This document shows, one piece after another, positions 19,190 through 29,314 of a stretch of DNA of 64,000 nt. The position numbers and the translations under genes were made by a program. The stretch lies in NCBI RefSeq assembly GCF_014252055.1, contig NZ_CP059208.1, positions 558,024 to 622,023 of the forward strand. The letters run 5' to 3'. The number at the start of each line of letters is the position of its first letter. Position 1 is the first letter of the stretch. The notes beneath the pieces are model-generated. The model was not told where the DNA came from. It saw only the letters and a list, made by a program, of their open reading frames with translations, and made no database searches. This DNA is from Blattabacterium cuenoti. GTDB taxonomy: Bacteria > Bacteroidota > Bacteroidia > Flavobacteriales > Blattabacteriaceae.

Positions 19190-20077
19190 GTAGCCAAAAT
19201 TTTTTAGTTTATTATGATCATACCTCCAATTCTTAGAAATTTTTACATCAAAAATTAATTTAATTTTTTTTTTTAAAAAAGACTTAATTTTTTGAACAGA
19301 AAAAAATTTCAATTTTTTTAAACTTTTTCCTTTTTCTCCAATTAATATTCCTTTTTGAGAATTTCTTTCCACGTATATAGAACATATAATATATACGTAA
19401 TTTTTTTTCTCTTTAAACAATTTTGTCCGTATTTCTGTACAATAAGGTATTTCTTTTCTATAGAAAAGAAATATATTCTCTCTTATTATTTCACTAACAA
19501 AAAAACGTTCCGATTTGTTACTAAAAATATCTTCCGAATAATAGGGAGGGTGTTTGGATAATAGAGTTATAATTTTATTTATTAATAGATCTTGATTCAT
19601 TTTTTTTAATGCAGATATTGGTAATATTTCTGATTTAGGATATATTTTATGCCAGTATTCAATTGTATCATATAACACATTTTCTCTATATTTTATTCCT
19701 ATTTTATCTATCTTATTAATTAAAATTATAATAGGAACTTTTTGAAGATTCATATTTTCCTCAAATCTAGTAGGAAATGGATCCTTTTTTCCTATTTCTG
19801 TAGTAAGTAATATAACATCTGCATCTTCTAAAGATTTATTTACATATCGCATCATGATTTTTTGCATTAAACCTGTAGGATGTGTTATTATTCCAGGTGT
19901 ATCAGAAAATATAATTTGAATATTAGATTGATTATATATTCCGAATATCCTATGTCTAGTTGTCTGTGGCTTATGTGTTATTATAGATATTTTTTCTCCA
20001 ATAATAGAATTAATTAAAGTAGACTTTCCTGTATTAGGAAACCCTATAATATTAACAAAACCAGACCTATAATCCAT
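19175..20077 (-). CDS. era: GTPase Era
   Basis: Ribosome-assembly GTPase that binds 16S rRNA near its 3' end. The G motifs are G1 GFPNTGKST, G3 DTPG and G4 NKID, followed by a C-terminal KH domain with ERNSQKGILIGEKGKSLKKL. The start is set at the ATG giving MDYRSGFVNIIG; an in-frame TTG lies ten codons upstream, inside clpB. With this start the protein has 300 residues, the usual size. It begins 4 bases after the clpB stop. Confidence 0.95.
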   Translation of the reverse strand: MDYRSGFVNIIGFPNTGKSTLINSIIGEKISIITHKPQTTRHRIFGIYNQSNIQIIFSDTPGIITHPTGLMQKIMMRYVNKSLEDADVILLTTEIGKKDPFPTRFEENMNLQKVPIIILINKIDKIGIKYRENVLYDTIEYWHKIYPKSEILPISALKKMNQDLLINKIITLLSKHPPYYSEDIFSNKSERFFVSEIIRENIFLFYRKEIPYCTEIRTKLFKEKKNYVYIICSIYVERNSQKGILIGEKGKSLKKLKFFSVQKIKSFLKKKIKLIFDVKISKNWRYDHNKLKNFGYLDYF

Positions 20078-20081
20078 TTTT

Positions 20082-22685
20082 TTATTTTTCTGATTCTCTA
20101 AATACAACTCCTTGCTCTTTAAAAAAGTCTATTAAAATTTTATGATTTTTTTTAAGACTATCTTTAATAATTTCTTTGGATAAATTATTGAGAATATCAT
20201 GTTGAATTACTCTTTTTAAAGGTCTAGCGCCAAAATGGGGATTATATCCTTTTTCTGATAAGAATTCTATAACATCGTTAGTATACTCTATAAAAATATT
20301 TCTTTTTGATAATAACTTTTTTAATTTTTTCATTTGTAATTTTACAATATTCATAATTTCTTTTCTAGAAAGAGGTTGAAATAATATAATTTCATCAATA
20401 CGATTAATAAATTCAGGTCTTACTATATTTTTTAATAAATCTATCAAAGTCTTTTTTGTAGCTTCTATTCTATTATAAGAAATTTCTTGATCTAAATTTT
20501 CCTGTATAATTTCCGAACCTACATTGGAAGTCATAATGATGATAGTATTTCTAAAATTTACGGTTCTTCCTTTATTATCAGTTAACCTTCCATCATCTAA
20601 AACTTGTAAAAGAATATTAAAAATATCAGAATGAGCTTTTTCTATCTCATCTAAAAGAATAACACTATATGGACGTCTACGTATAGCTTCTGTTAATTGT
20701 CCACTTTCTTCATATCCAATGTATCCAGGAGGTGCGCCTATAAGTCTACTTACAGAATGACGTTCTTGGTATTCACTCATGTCTATTCTAACCATATTAT
20801 TTTCATCATCAAATAAATATTCAGCTAAAGTTTTAGCAAGTTCTGTTTTTCCTACTCCAGTACTTCCCATGAAAAGAAAAGAGCCTATTGGCCTTTTTTC
20901 ATCTTGTAATCCAGCTCTAGAACGTCTTATTGCATCTGCTACAGATTGGATCGCATCATTTTGACCTATTACTCTATTATGCAATTCTTTTTCTAGGAAT
21001 AATAATTTTTCTTTTTCGCTTTGAAGCATTTTAGTAACAGGAATTCCTGTCCATCTAGATACTATTTGTGCTATATCATCTCTGGAAACTTCTTCTTGTA
21101 TCATTTTCTTTCCTTTATATTCTCGTTTTTTTAATTCATCTTCTAAAGACTTTACTTTATTTTCTTTTTCTTTTATTTTTCCATACCTTAGCTCCGCTAC
21201 TCTTCCATAATCTCCTACTCTTTCTGCTTGTTCTGCTTCAAATTTAAAATTTTCTATTTTATCTTTAGCTTTTTGTATTCCTTCTACTAAATCTTTCTCA
21301 ATTTCCCATTGATTTTTCAACTGCATTCTTTCTTTATTTAATTTAGATAATTCTTTTTTTAAAGGAATTAATTGTTGTTCATCATTTTCTCTTTTTAGAG
21401 CTTCTATTTGTATTTCCATATGCATAATTTTTCTATGCAGCACATCTAATTCTTCTGGTTTAGAATTGATTTCCATTCTTAATTTGGAAGCAGCTTCATC
21501 TATTAAATCAATAGCTTTATCAGGTAAAAATCTTTCGTTAATATAACGTTTAGATAACTCAACTGCTGCTATAATAGATTCATCTTTAATTCTTACCTTA
21601 TGATGACTTTCATATTTTTCTTTAATTCCTCGTAATATAGATATAGCATCGTTTGTAGAAGGTTCATCAACATAAACTTGTTGAAACCTTCTTTCTAAAG
21701 CTTTATCTATTCTAAAGTATTTCTGGTATTCATTTAAGGTAGTAGCACCTATAGCTCTCAATTCTCCTCTTGCTAATGCTGGTTTTAAAATATTTGCAGC
21801 GTCCATAGATCCTTCTCCTCTACCTGCTCCAACCAGAGTATGTATTTCATCAATAAATAAAATAATTTCACCATTAGAAGATGAAACTTCTTTGACTACA
21901 GATTTAAGACGTTCTTCAAATTCTCCTTTATATTTAGCTCCTGCTATTAGAGCAGCCATATCTAATGAAAATACTTTTTTATTTTTTAAATTATCCGGAA
22001 TATCTTCACTAATGATACGATGCGCTAATCCTTCAGCAATAGCAGTTTTTCCTACTCCAGGTTCTCCAATTAATATGGGGTTATTTTTTGTCCTTCTAGA
22101 TAATATTTGTAAAACTCTACGTATTTCTTCATCACGACCAATAACAGGATCTAATTTTCCTTTATATGCCCATTGATTAAGATTTTTAGCATATTTTTCT
22201 AAAGCATTGTAAGTACCTACTGCTGTAGGAGAATCCACGTTACCACTTTTTTTTCTAATATTTTCAATGATATCCTTAATTGATTTTTCTGTTATTCCTT
22301 GATCTTTTAAAAATTTTGATGTAGGATCATTACACATAAAAATTCCATAAAAAATGTGTTCTACAGAAATAAATTTATCATTCAAAAATGATGCATAATT
22401 CTCGGATATATTCAACATGTTTGTAACATTTTGACTAAAATGTTGAGTAAAAGTACCTCCTATTATTTTTGGATAGGTAGAAATTATTCTATTTAATCCA
22501 ATCATTATCGATTGACTAGACACATACAATTTTTTTAAAATAAATGGAATTATATTTTTTTCGTTATCTAATATTGATTTAAGAATATGTGCATTTTCAA
22601 TAGACTGTTGGTTTTTATCCAACGCAATATGTTGTGCTTCCTGTATTATTTCTTGAGATTTTATAGTAAACTTTTTAAAATTCAT
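20082..22685 (-). CDS. clpB: ATP-dependent chaperone ClpB
   Basis: Hexameric AAA+ disaggregase that rescues aggregated proteins, normally together with DnaK. Domains in order are a Clp-N domain (about 1-145), a first AAA module with Walker A GEPGVGKT (about 205), a coiled-coil middle domain (about 405-520), a second AAA module with Walker A GSTGVGKTELAK (about 605) and a C-terminal D2-small domain. The length of 867 is normal. No HrcA/CIRCE-like repeat is seen upstream. Retention of protein-quality control is typical of symbionts with unstable proteins. Confidence 0.97.
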   Translation of the reverse strand: MNFKKFTIKSQEIIQEAQHIALDKNQQSIENAHILKSILDNEKNIIPFILKKLYVSSQSIMIGLNRIISTYPKIIGGTFTQHFSQNVTNMLNISENYASFLNDKFISVEHIFYGIFMCNDPTSKFLKDQGITEKSIKDIIENIRKKSGNVDSPTAVGTYNALEKYAKNLNQWAYKGKLDPVIGRDEEIRRVLQILSRRTKNNPILIGEPGVGKTAIAEGLAHRIISEDIPDNLKNKKVFSLDMAALIAGAKYKGEFEERLKSVVKEVSSSNGEIILFIDEIHTLVGAGRGEGSMDAANILKPALARGELRAIGATTLNEYQKYFRIDKALERRFQQVYVDEPSTNDAISILRGIKEKYESHHKVRIKDESIIAAVELSKRYINERFLPDKAIDLIDEAASKLRMEINSKPEELDVLHRKIMHMEIQIEALKRENDEQQLIPLKKELSKLNKERMQLKNQWEIEKDLVEGIQKAKDKIENFKFEAEQAERVGDYGRVAELRYGKIKEKENKVKSLEDELKKREYKGKKMIQEEVSRDDIAQIVSRWTGIPVTKMLQSEKEKLLFLEKELHNRVIGQNDAIQSVADAIRRSRAGLQDEKRPIGSFLFMGSTGVGKTELAKTLAEYLFDDENNMVRIDMSEYQERHSVSRLIGAPPGYIGYEESGQLTEAIRRRPYSVILLDEIEKAHSDIFNILLQVLDDGRLTDNKGRTVNFRNTIIIMTSNVGSEIIQENLDQEISYNRIEATKKTLIDLLKNIVRPEFINRIDEIILFQPLSRKEIMNIVKLQMKKLKKLLSKRNIFIEYTNDVIEFLSEKGYNPHFGARPLKRVIQHDILNNLSKEIIKDSLKKNHKILIDFFKEQGVVFRESEK

Positions 22686-22797
22686 ATAAAATTTTTTTTA
22701 TTTGAGAAAGTTAGAAAAGATATATTTATTTATTTTGTGAAAAAAATTTATAGTAATGAAATAGTTTAAAAAACTAAAAAAATAAAATTAATGTATT

Positions 22798-23904
22798 ATG
22801 ATAAAAATGGAAGAAATTGAATTACTTTCAAAAAAAATTCATAAAATATATGATATTCTAAACATAAATCAAATTAAATACAATTTTGATAAAGAACAAA
22901 AAAAAATGTTAAATCCAAATTTTTGGAAAAATGTTGATGATTTTAAAAAATCATTGAAATGTATAAACGAGATGAAAAAGGATATAGACATTTTTACAAA
23001 CTTAGAAAGTTCTTTAGAAGAATTAAAAATAATTTTTTCTATTTCTAAAGAAAATAAAGAAGAAAATTTAGATTTAGAAAAAGAATTTGAAGTTCAATTA
23101 CGTAAAATAAAAAAACTAGTTTCTAAAATAGAATTAAAAAATCTTCTATCAGAAGAAGAAGATTCTTTGAATGCTATATTACAAATATCTTCTGGAGCAG
23201 GTGGCACAGAAAGTTGTGATTGGACATCTATGTTGGTAAGAATGTATACTATGTGGGCTGAAAAAAATAATTTTTTTGTAAAAAAAATTCATTATATTTC
23301 TGGAGAAATTGCAGGAACTAAATCTATTACTCTAGAAATTATAGGAAAAAATGCTTTTGGATATTTAAAAGGAGAAAACGGAGTACATAGATTAATACGA
23401 ATATCTCCATTTGATAGTAATTCTAGACGTCATACTTCTTTTTCTTCCGTTTATATCTACCCAATGGTCAATGATAATATTGATGTTAATGTAAATAATT
23501 CAGAAATCAGATGGGAAACTTTTCGTTCTAGTGGAGCTGGAGGTCAAAATGTAAATAAAGTAGAAACTGGAGTTAGATTACGTCATTTACCTACAGGAAT
23601 TACAATAGAAAATACAGAAACCCGTTCCCAAATACAAAATCGGCAAAAAGCTTTACAAATTTTGAAATCTAGATTATTTGAAATAGAAATGATAAAAAAA
23701 AATGAAAAAAAAGAAAAAATACAATTAGATAAAAAAAGAATAGAATGGGGATCTCAAATACGAAATTACATTATGCATCCTTACAAATTGATAAAAGATT
23801 TAAGAACAGGTTATGAGACTAGAAAAGTTCAATCCGTAATGGATGGTGAAATAGAAATTTTTCTAAAAAAATTCTTGATTTATAGAAGAAATAAAATTAT
23901 TTAA
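22798..23904 (+). CDS. prfB: Peptide chain release factor 2
   Basis: Terminates translation at UAA and UGA. The UGA-type anticodon-mimic tripeptide is SPF in RISPFDSNSRRHTSF, and the catalytic GGQ is in SSGAGGQNVNKVETGVRLRH. The whole 368-residue protein is one frame; the programmed +1 frameshift near codon 26 that autoregulates many prfB genes is absent. UGA is used as a stop in this window (for example fabG, dnaN and pdxJ), so the factor is needed. The start may be ATG 22798 or, three codons on, ATG 22807. Confidence 0.96.
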   Translation: MIKMEEIELLSKKIHKIYDILNINQIKYNFDKEQKKMLNPNFWKNVDDFKKSLKCINEMKKDIDIFTNLESSLEELKIIFSISKENKEENLDLEKEFEVQLRKIKKLVSKIELKNLLSEEEDSLNAILQISSGAGGTESCDWTSMLVRMYTMWAEKNNFFVKKIHYISGEIAGTKSITLEIIGKNAFGYLKGENGVHRLIRISPFDSNSRRHTSFSSVYIYPMVNDNIDVNVNNSEIRWETFRSSGAGGQNVNKVETGVRLRHLPTGITIENTETRSQIQNRQKALQILKSRLFEIEMIKKNEKKEKIQLDKKRIEWGSQIRNYIMHPYKLIKDLRTGYETRKVQSVMDGEIEIFLKKFLIYRRNKII

Positions 23905-23926
23905 TTAATTATTTTTTTATACATAT

Positions 23927-25318
23927 ATGAAAATTCGTTATGCTGATTTTATAGATCAAACTTTTGATTTTCCTACCGAGGAATTTTCTATTAAAAATAA
24001 TCTATTAGAATTTCATGGAATACCATTGATGAATCTTATCCAAAAATATGGGACACCATTAAAATTTACTTTTTTACCAAAAATATCTCAAAATATCAAA
24101 AAAGCAAGAAAATGGTTTGATAAAGCTATGCAAAAAAACCAATACAATAATAAATATACATATTGTTATTGTACAAAAAGTTCGCATTTTTCATTTGTTT
24201 TGGAAGAAGCTTTAAAAAATAACATTAGTATTGAGACTTCTTATGCCTATGATATAGAAATTGTAAAAAATCTTTATAGAAAAGGAAAGACGAACAAAAA
24301 TATTGAAGTTATTTGTAATGGATTTAAAACTATAAATTATATTAAAAAAATATCAGAACTTATTAATAGCGGTTTTTGTAATACTATTCCTATATTAGAT
24401 AATTCTGACGAGTTAGAAAAACTTAGTTTATTCATCAATTATCCTTTTAAATTAGGAATACGTATAGCTTCAGAAGAAGAACCAAAATTTGAATTTTATA
24501 CTTCTAGGTTGGGGATAGGATATAAAGATATTATCGCATTTTATCTAAATAAAATAAAAAATAATCCAAAAGTAGAGCTAAAGATGTTGCATTTTTTCAT
24601 TAATACTGGAATTAAAGATACAGCTTATTACTGGAATGAATTATTTAAATGTTTACATATTTATGCAAGATTAAAGAAAATAGCTCCTGAATTAGATATT
24701 CTGAATATAGGAGGGGGGTTTCCTATTAAAACTTCTATGTCTTTTACATATGATTATGAATACATAACTAATGAAATTATTTATCAAATAAAAAAATTTT
24801 GTCAAAAAGAAAATGTTTCAGAACCTCATATATATACAGAATTTGGAGCCTATACAGTAGGAGAAAGTGGAGGCATTTTATATAAAATATTATGTCAAAA
24901 ACGTCAAAATGATAGAGAAAAATGGAATATGATAGATAGTTCTTTTATGACCACTCTTCCTGATACATGGGCTATAAGTAGAAGATTTATTATGATGGCT
25001 ATTAATCGATGGAATGATTCTTATGAAAGAGTTTTTTTAGGAGGATTAACATGTGATAGTGATGATTATTATAACTCAGAACAACATATAAATGCAATAT
25101 ATCTTCCTTGTTTTAGGAAAAAAACTCCACTATACATTGGATTTTTTAATACTGGAGCTTATCAAGATACTATCAGCGGATATGGAGGAGTCCACCATTG
25201 TTTAATTCCACAACCTATTCATATATTGATAAACTATAATAATCAAAATAACTTAGTTTATCAAATTTTTCGTACTTCTCAAAGTCCAGAAGAAATATTA
25301 AAAATATTAGGTTATTAA
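23927..25318 (+). CDS. speA: Arginine decarboxylase (fold-type III, short form)
   Basis: PLP enzyme turning arginine into agmatine and CO2. The N-terminal barrel carries the PLP lysine region YCTKSSHFSFVLEEAL (about 82-97), the glycine-rich phosphate loop NIGGGFPIKTS (about 261-271) and TEFGAYTVGESGG (about 304-316). At 463 residues it is much shorter than the 630-660-residue E. coli SpeA but matches the flavobacterial type. The agmatinase gene follows after 10 bases, which supports arginine rather than diaminopimelate or ornithine as substrate. A cognate diaminopimelate decarboxylase would be a different gene. Confidence 0.85.
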   Translation: MKIRYADFIDQTFDFPTEEFSIKNNLLEFHGIPLMNLIQKYGTPLKFTFLPKISQNIKKARKWFDKAMQKNQYNNKYTYCYCTKSSHFSFVLEEALKNNISIETSYAYDIEIVKNLYRKGKTNKNIEVICNGFKTINYIKKISELINSGFCNTIPILDNSDELEKLSLFINYPFKLGIRIASEEEPKFEFYTSRLGIGYKDIIAFYLNKIKNNPKVELKMLHFFINTGIKDTAYYWNELFKCLHIYARLKKIAPELDILNIGGGFPIKTSMSFTYDYEYITNEIIYQIKKFCQKENVSEPHIYTEFGAYTVGESGGILYKILCQKRQNDREKWNMIDSSFMTTLPDTWAISRRFIMMAINRWNDSYERVFLGGLTCDSDDYYNSEQHINAIYLPCFRKKTPLYIGFFNTGAYQDTISGYGGVHHCLIPQPIHILINYNNQNNLVYQIFRTSQSPEEILKILGY

Positions 25319-25328
25319 AAATCCTCTC

Positions 25329-26189
25329 ATGAATAAAAAAACTTTCGCTGATATACCTAAAAAATATTCTACATTAAAAAATTCTAAAATAGTATTGATT
25401 TTAGTTCCATATGATTCTAATCAAACATGGAAAAAAGGTTCAAAAAAAGGACCAGAAGCTTTTTTGAGTGCATCAAATTACATGGAATTATATGATATAG
25501 AAACTAATTCTGAAGTATACAAAAAAGGAATTTTTATTATAAATTCTATTAAAAATTCTTCAATTTCTCCTAAAAGAATGATTAATAAAGTAAAAAAAAT
25601 AACTAAAAAATTTCTTTATGAAGATAAATTTGTAACTCTGATAGGAGGGGATCATTCTATATCAATAGGTAGCATAAGAGCTTTTGGAGAAAAATATAAG
25701 AATGATTTAAGTATTTTACATATGGATGCTCATGCAGATCTTCGTTCTATATATAATGGGAATCGCTACAGTCATGCTTGCTCTATGTATGAAGCTTCAA
25801 AAAAATACCCATTAGTTCAAATAGGAATTAGAAGTATGGATATTATGGAAATAAATAATATTCAAAAAGGAAATATTTTTTATATGCATGAAATATATAA
25901 AAGTAACTTATGGATGAATAATGCTATTAATAATTTATCAAAAAAATACGTTTATCTCAGTATAGATATTGATGTACTTGATCCAAGTATAGCTCCTTCT
26001 ACGGGAACTCCAGAGCCAGGAGGTTTATCATGGTACACTATCATGACATTCTTAAGGAAAGTTTTTGAAACAAGAGAGGTTATAGGATTTGATATAGTTG
26101 AACTATTACCAAATGAAAAAGAATCTTCTACTGATTTTTTATCAGCTAAGCTTTATTATAAATTGCTATCATATAAATATGAAATATAA
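25329..26189 (+). CDS. speB: Agmatinase
   Basis: Ureohydrolase that splits agmatine into putrescine and urea. Binuclear manganese ligands are in GGDHS, DAHADLRSIYNGNRYSHA and SIDIDVLDPSIAPSTGTPEPGG. The DAHADLR...YSHA and GTPEPGG forms favour agmatinase over arginase, which normally has DAHxDxNT. At 286 residues it is of the usual length. It follows speA, so arginine to putrescine plus urea is encoded as a two-gene unit. Released urea could feed a urease outside this window. The 3' end overlaps cmk by 11 bases. Confidence 0.88.
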   Translation: MNKKTFADIPKKYSTLKNSKIVLILVPYDSNQTWKKGSKKGPEAFLSASNYMELYDIETNSEVYKKGIFIINSIKNSSISPKRMINKVKKITKKFLYEDKFVTLIGGDHSISIGSIRAFGEKYKNDLSILHMDAHADLRSIYNGNRYSHACSMYEASKKYPLVQIGIRSMDIMEINNIQKGNIFYMHEIYKSNLWMNNAINNLSKKYVYLSIDIDVLDPSIAPSTGTPEPGGLSWYTIMTFLRKVFETREVIGFDIVELLPNEKESSTDFLSAKLYYKLLSYKYEI

Positions 26190-26880
26190 CAAACATAAAA
26201 AAATTATCTTAGCTATAGATGGTTTTTCATCATCTGGAAAAAGTACTTTAGCAAGAGCTATTTCAAAAAAATTAAAATACAAATATCTAGATACTGGAGC
26301 AATGTATAGAAGTATAGCTTTGTTAGCTATACGAGAAAAAGTTTTTAATAGTGATTTATGGAATATAAAAAAATTTATACATCTATTAAAAAAAACTTTT
26401 CAAGTAAAATGGAATAAAAAAATAAATGAAATAGAACTTTTTTTAAATAAAAAAAATGTAAAAAAATCTGAAATTAGATCAATAGAAGTTTCGAAAAAAG
26501 TAAGCTTTATAGCTAAAATACCAGATATTCGTGAAATATTAACTTCTATACAAAGAAATTTTGGAGTTGAAAAGGGGATAGTAGTAGATGGAAGAGATAT
26601 TGGAACTACAGTTTTTCCTAAATCAGAACTAAAAATTTTCTTAAAGAGTTCAATAGAAGTAAGATCTTACAGAAGATATCAAGACATTAAGAAAACAAAT
26701 GATAATATTATTTACGATGAAGTAAAGAAAGATTTAATTTATAGAGATATAATGGATATTAATCGAAAAAATTCTCCATTAAAAAAGTCTGTTAATGCAA
26801 TAGAAATAGATAATACATATCTAAACATTGAGAAAGAATTAAATATTATTAATAATTTATTAATAAATAAGATTAAATAA
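26179..26880 (+). CDS. cmk: Cytidylate kinase
   Basis: Phosphorylates CMP and dCMP to the diphosphates. The P-loop is DGFSSSGKSTLA (about 12-23) and the nucleotide signature DTGAMYRS follows; VDGRDIGTTVFP is the CMP-kinase motif. The start is the ATG giving MKYNKHKKIILAIDG; the frame extends 27 codons upstream through speB, but that stretch has no family similarity. The resulting length of 233 is normal. The stop overlaps the fabG start in TAATG. Confidence 0.95.
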   Translation: MKYNKHKKIILAIDGFSSSGKSTLARAISKKLKYKYLDTGAMYRSIALLAIREKVFNSDLWNIKKFIHLLKKTFQVKWNKKINEIELFLNKKNVKKSEIRSIEVSKKVSFIAKIPDIREILTSIQRNFGVEKGIVVDGRDIGTTVFPKSELKIFLKSSIEVRSYRRYQDIKKTNDNIIYDEVKKDLIYRDIMDINRKNSPLKKSVNAIEIDNTYLNIEKELNIINNLLINKIK

Positions 26881-27614
26881 TGAAATTATTAAATAGAAAA
26901 GTTGCTATAGTTACAGGAGGATCTGGTGATATAGGAAAATCTATAATAGAAACTTTTGTACAACATGGAGCAAATGTAATTTTTACATTTTTATCATCAG
27001 AAAATGAAGCAAAAAAATTATCTACAAAATTTTCAAATTTTGTAGAATCATATAAGATTGATCTTTCAGATTTTAATTCTTCAGAAAATCTAGTAAAATA
27101 TGTTATCAAAAAATATGGATCCATAGATATTTTGGTAAATAATGCTGGTATTATAAAAGATAATTTTTTACTTAGAACTTCTAAAGAAGACTGGGAAAAA
27201 GTTATAAAAACTAATCTATTTTCTGTTTTTAATTTAACAAAACATGTTGTTTTCCCTATGATGAAACAAAAAAAAGGTAGTATTATTAATATGAGTTCTG
27301 TTATAGGATTAATAGGAAATATTGGACAGGCAAGTTATGCAGCATCTAAAGCTGGAATCATTGGATTTACAAAATCAATAGCTAGAGAATTAGGAAAAAA
27401 AAACATACGTTGCAATGCTGTTGCTCCTGGATATATATATACAAAAATGAATTTTCATCTTCAATCTAAAATGAAAGAAAGTTGGATAAGAAATATTCCA
27501 TTAAAAAGACCTGGGATGCCACAAGATGTTGCTAATTGTAGTTTATTTCTTGCTTCTGATTTATCTGATTATATTACTGGAGCTGTATTGAATGTAAATG
27601 GAGGATTAATTTGA
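26880..27614 (+). CDS. fabG: 3-oxoacyl-[acyl-carrier-protein] reductase
   Basis: NADPH-dependent ketoreductase of fatty-acid elongation. The Rossmann motif is VTGGSGDIGKSI (about 11-22; the usual TGxxxGIG has Asp for one Gly-adjacent residue), and NNAG is at about 84-87. The catalytic set is Ser in INMSSVIG and Tyr-Lys in ASYAASKAG. The length of 244 is normal. It overlaps cmk by one base upstream and menD by a few bases downstream if menD starts at its TTG. It ends in TGA. Confidence 0.95.
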   Translation: MKLLNRKVAIVTGGSGDIGKSIIETFVQHGANVIFTFLSSENEAKKLSTKFSNFVESYKIDLSDFNSSENLVKYVIKKYGSIDILVNNAGIIKDNFLLRTSKEDWEKVIKTNLFSVFNLTKHVVFPMMKQKKGSIINMSSVIGLIGNIGQASYAASKAGIIGFTKSIARELGKKNIRCNAVAPGYIYTKMNFHLQSKMKESWIRNIPLKRPGMPQDVANCSLFLASDLSDYITGAVLNVNGGLI

Positions 27615-27622
27615 ATTTTAAA

Positions 27623-29314
27623 ATGTATTCAGATAAAAAAATAGTACAAAGTTTAGGTGAAATTTTAATTTCAAAATACATTTTTAATATTATTATATCT
27701 CCAGGATCTAGAAACGCACCTATTATAATACATTTTGCACAACATAAACTATTCAATACCTATAGTATTGTAGACGAAAGGTGTGCTGGATTTTTTGCTT
27801 TAGGAATAGCTCAAAGGATAAGGAAACCAGTTGTTATAAATTGTACTTCAGGTTCAGCAGTTGTAAATTATTATCCTTCAATAACAGAAGCATTTTATCA
27901 AAATATTCCATTAATTATTATTACTGCAGATCGTCCTAAAGAGATAATAGATATTTATGATGGGCAATCAATTCATCAATATAATATTTTTCAAGAACAT
28001 GTAGAAATGTCCATACAATTAACAGAAGATCAATCCGTATCAGGATTGTGGTATAATGAAAAATTAATTAATGAATCTATAAATAACTGTTTTTTGAATA
28101 AAAGACCTGTACATATTAATATCCCCTTTTCAGAACCACTTTATCAAACTACTAATCATTTAAAAGTAAATCCTAAAATTATAAATAGTATTCCTACAAA
28201 AAACTATATAATAAAATCATCATCTATTTATAAAAAAGAAAAATGTTTATGGAAAAAAAACGAAAAAAAAATGATTTTATTGGGATTATGTCATATTGAT
28301 AATAATGTAAAAAAACTTTTAATAAAATTTAGTAAAGATCCATCTATTGTAATTTTTTCAGAAACAACATCTAACATTACAAACAATAAATTTTTTTTCT
28401 CAAGCATAGATGAACTTATATTTAACATGAATATTGAAGATTGGATCAAATTAAAACCTCATATTTTAATAACTATTGGTATTAATATTATATCTAAAAA
28501 AATAAAATATTTATTGAGAAAATACCCTCCAATATATCATTGGCATATAGGAGAAAATATTATAAAATATCCAGATACTTATTATAGATTAACTACATAT
28601 TGGCCTATTTCTCCAAAATATTTCTTTAAAAATTTTTGTAATTATATAAATATTTATTCACATTCAGATTATAAATATAAATGGGAAAAAATAAGAAGAA
28701 AAAGAAAAATTAAACAAAAAATTTTTTTAAAAAAAGAAAAAAGTTTTTCAGACTTAAAAGTTCTTTTTTTAATATTTGAATCAATTCCAAATAATTCTAT
28801 CCTTCAATTAGGAAATAGTATGATCATAAGATATTATCAGTTATTTGATAAGAAAAAAGAATCAATTATGTCCTATTGTAATCGTGGAACTTCAGGAATA
28901 GATGGATGTGTTTCTACCGCTATAGGAATGTCTGTAAGTATTAGTAAAAAATTTGTAACACTAATTGTTGGAGATATAAGCTTCTTTTATGATAGCAATG
29001 CTTTATGGAACAATTATACCCCAAATAATTTTCGGATTATTCTTATTAATAATAGAGGAGGAAATATATTCAGATTTATTTCTGGAATAAGGATTCCAGA
29101 AAAAATATTCAATTTTTTTGAAACAAAACATATTTTTTCGGCAAAAAAAATATGTAAAATGCATAATTTTAGATATGAAGAAGCTTCAAATTATAACTCT
29201 CTGAAAAAAAAACTGTCATTTTTTTGGAATCACTCCAATCAACCCTTTCTTTTAGAAATAAAAACTCATAGATATGATAATGCGAAAATATTAAAGGAAT
29301 ATCTATTATCTTAA
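27623..29314 (+). CDS. menD: MenD, SEPHCHC synthase of menaquinone synthesis
   Basis: Thiamine-diphosphate enzyme joining isochorismate and 2-oxoglutarate in menaquinone synthesis. Signs are ISPGSRNAP near the N-terminus, ITADRPKEIIDIYDGQSIHQ, and the C-terminal ThDP region with CNRGTSGIDGCVSTAIG and VGDISFFYDSNALW. With the ATG start the protein has 563 residues, normal for MenD; an in-frame TTG at 27611 would add four residues and overlap the fabG stop. It implies a menaquinone-based respiratory chain. The 3' end meets the SanA-like gene stop to stop. Confidence 0.95.
   Translation: MYSDKKIVQSLGEILISKYIFNIIISPGSRNAPIIIHFAQHKLFNTYSIVDERCAGFFALGIAQRIRKPVVINCTSGSAVVNYYPSITEAFYQNIPLIIITADRPKEIIDIYDGQSIHQYNIFQEHVEMSIQLTEDQSVSGLWYNEKLINESINNCFLNKRPVHINIPFSEPLYQTTNHLKVNPKIINSIPTKNYIIKSSSIYKKEKCLWKKNEKKMILLGLCHIDNNVKKLLIKFSKDPSIVIFSETTSNITNNKFFFSSIDELIFNMNIEDWIKLKPHILITIGINIISKKIKYLLRKYPPIYHWHIGENIIKYPDTYYRLTTYWPISPKYFFKNFCNYINIYSHSDYKYKWEKIRRKRKIKQKIFLKKEKSFSDLKVLFLIFESIPNNSILQLGNSMIIRYYQLFDKKKESIMSYCNRGTSGIDGCVSTAIGMSVSISKKFVTLIVGDISFFYDSNALWNNYTPNNFRIILINNRGGNIFRFISGIRIPEKIFNFFETKHIFSAKKICKMHNFRYEEASNYNSLKKKLSFFWNHSNQPFLLEIKTHRYDNAKILKEYLLS

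Noticed and set aside
22587..22769. Plus-strand Phe/Ile/Tyr-rich ORF across the clpB start
   Set aside because: Antisense to the ClpB N-domain; composition is what T-rich DNA gives by chance.
26098..26178. N-terminal extension of cytidylate kinase by 27 residues
   Set aside because: These codons lie within speB in another frame and lack similarity to the kinase; the ATG at 26179 gives the family start.
25329..26189. Arginase instead of agmatinase
   Set aside because: DAHADLR...YSHA and GTPEPGG, plus the adjacent arginine decarboxylase, fit agmatinase better.
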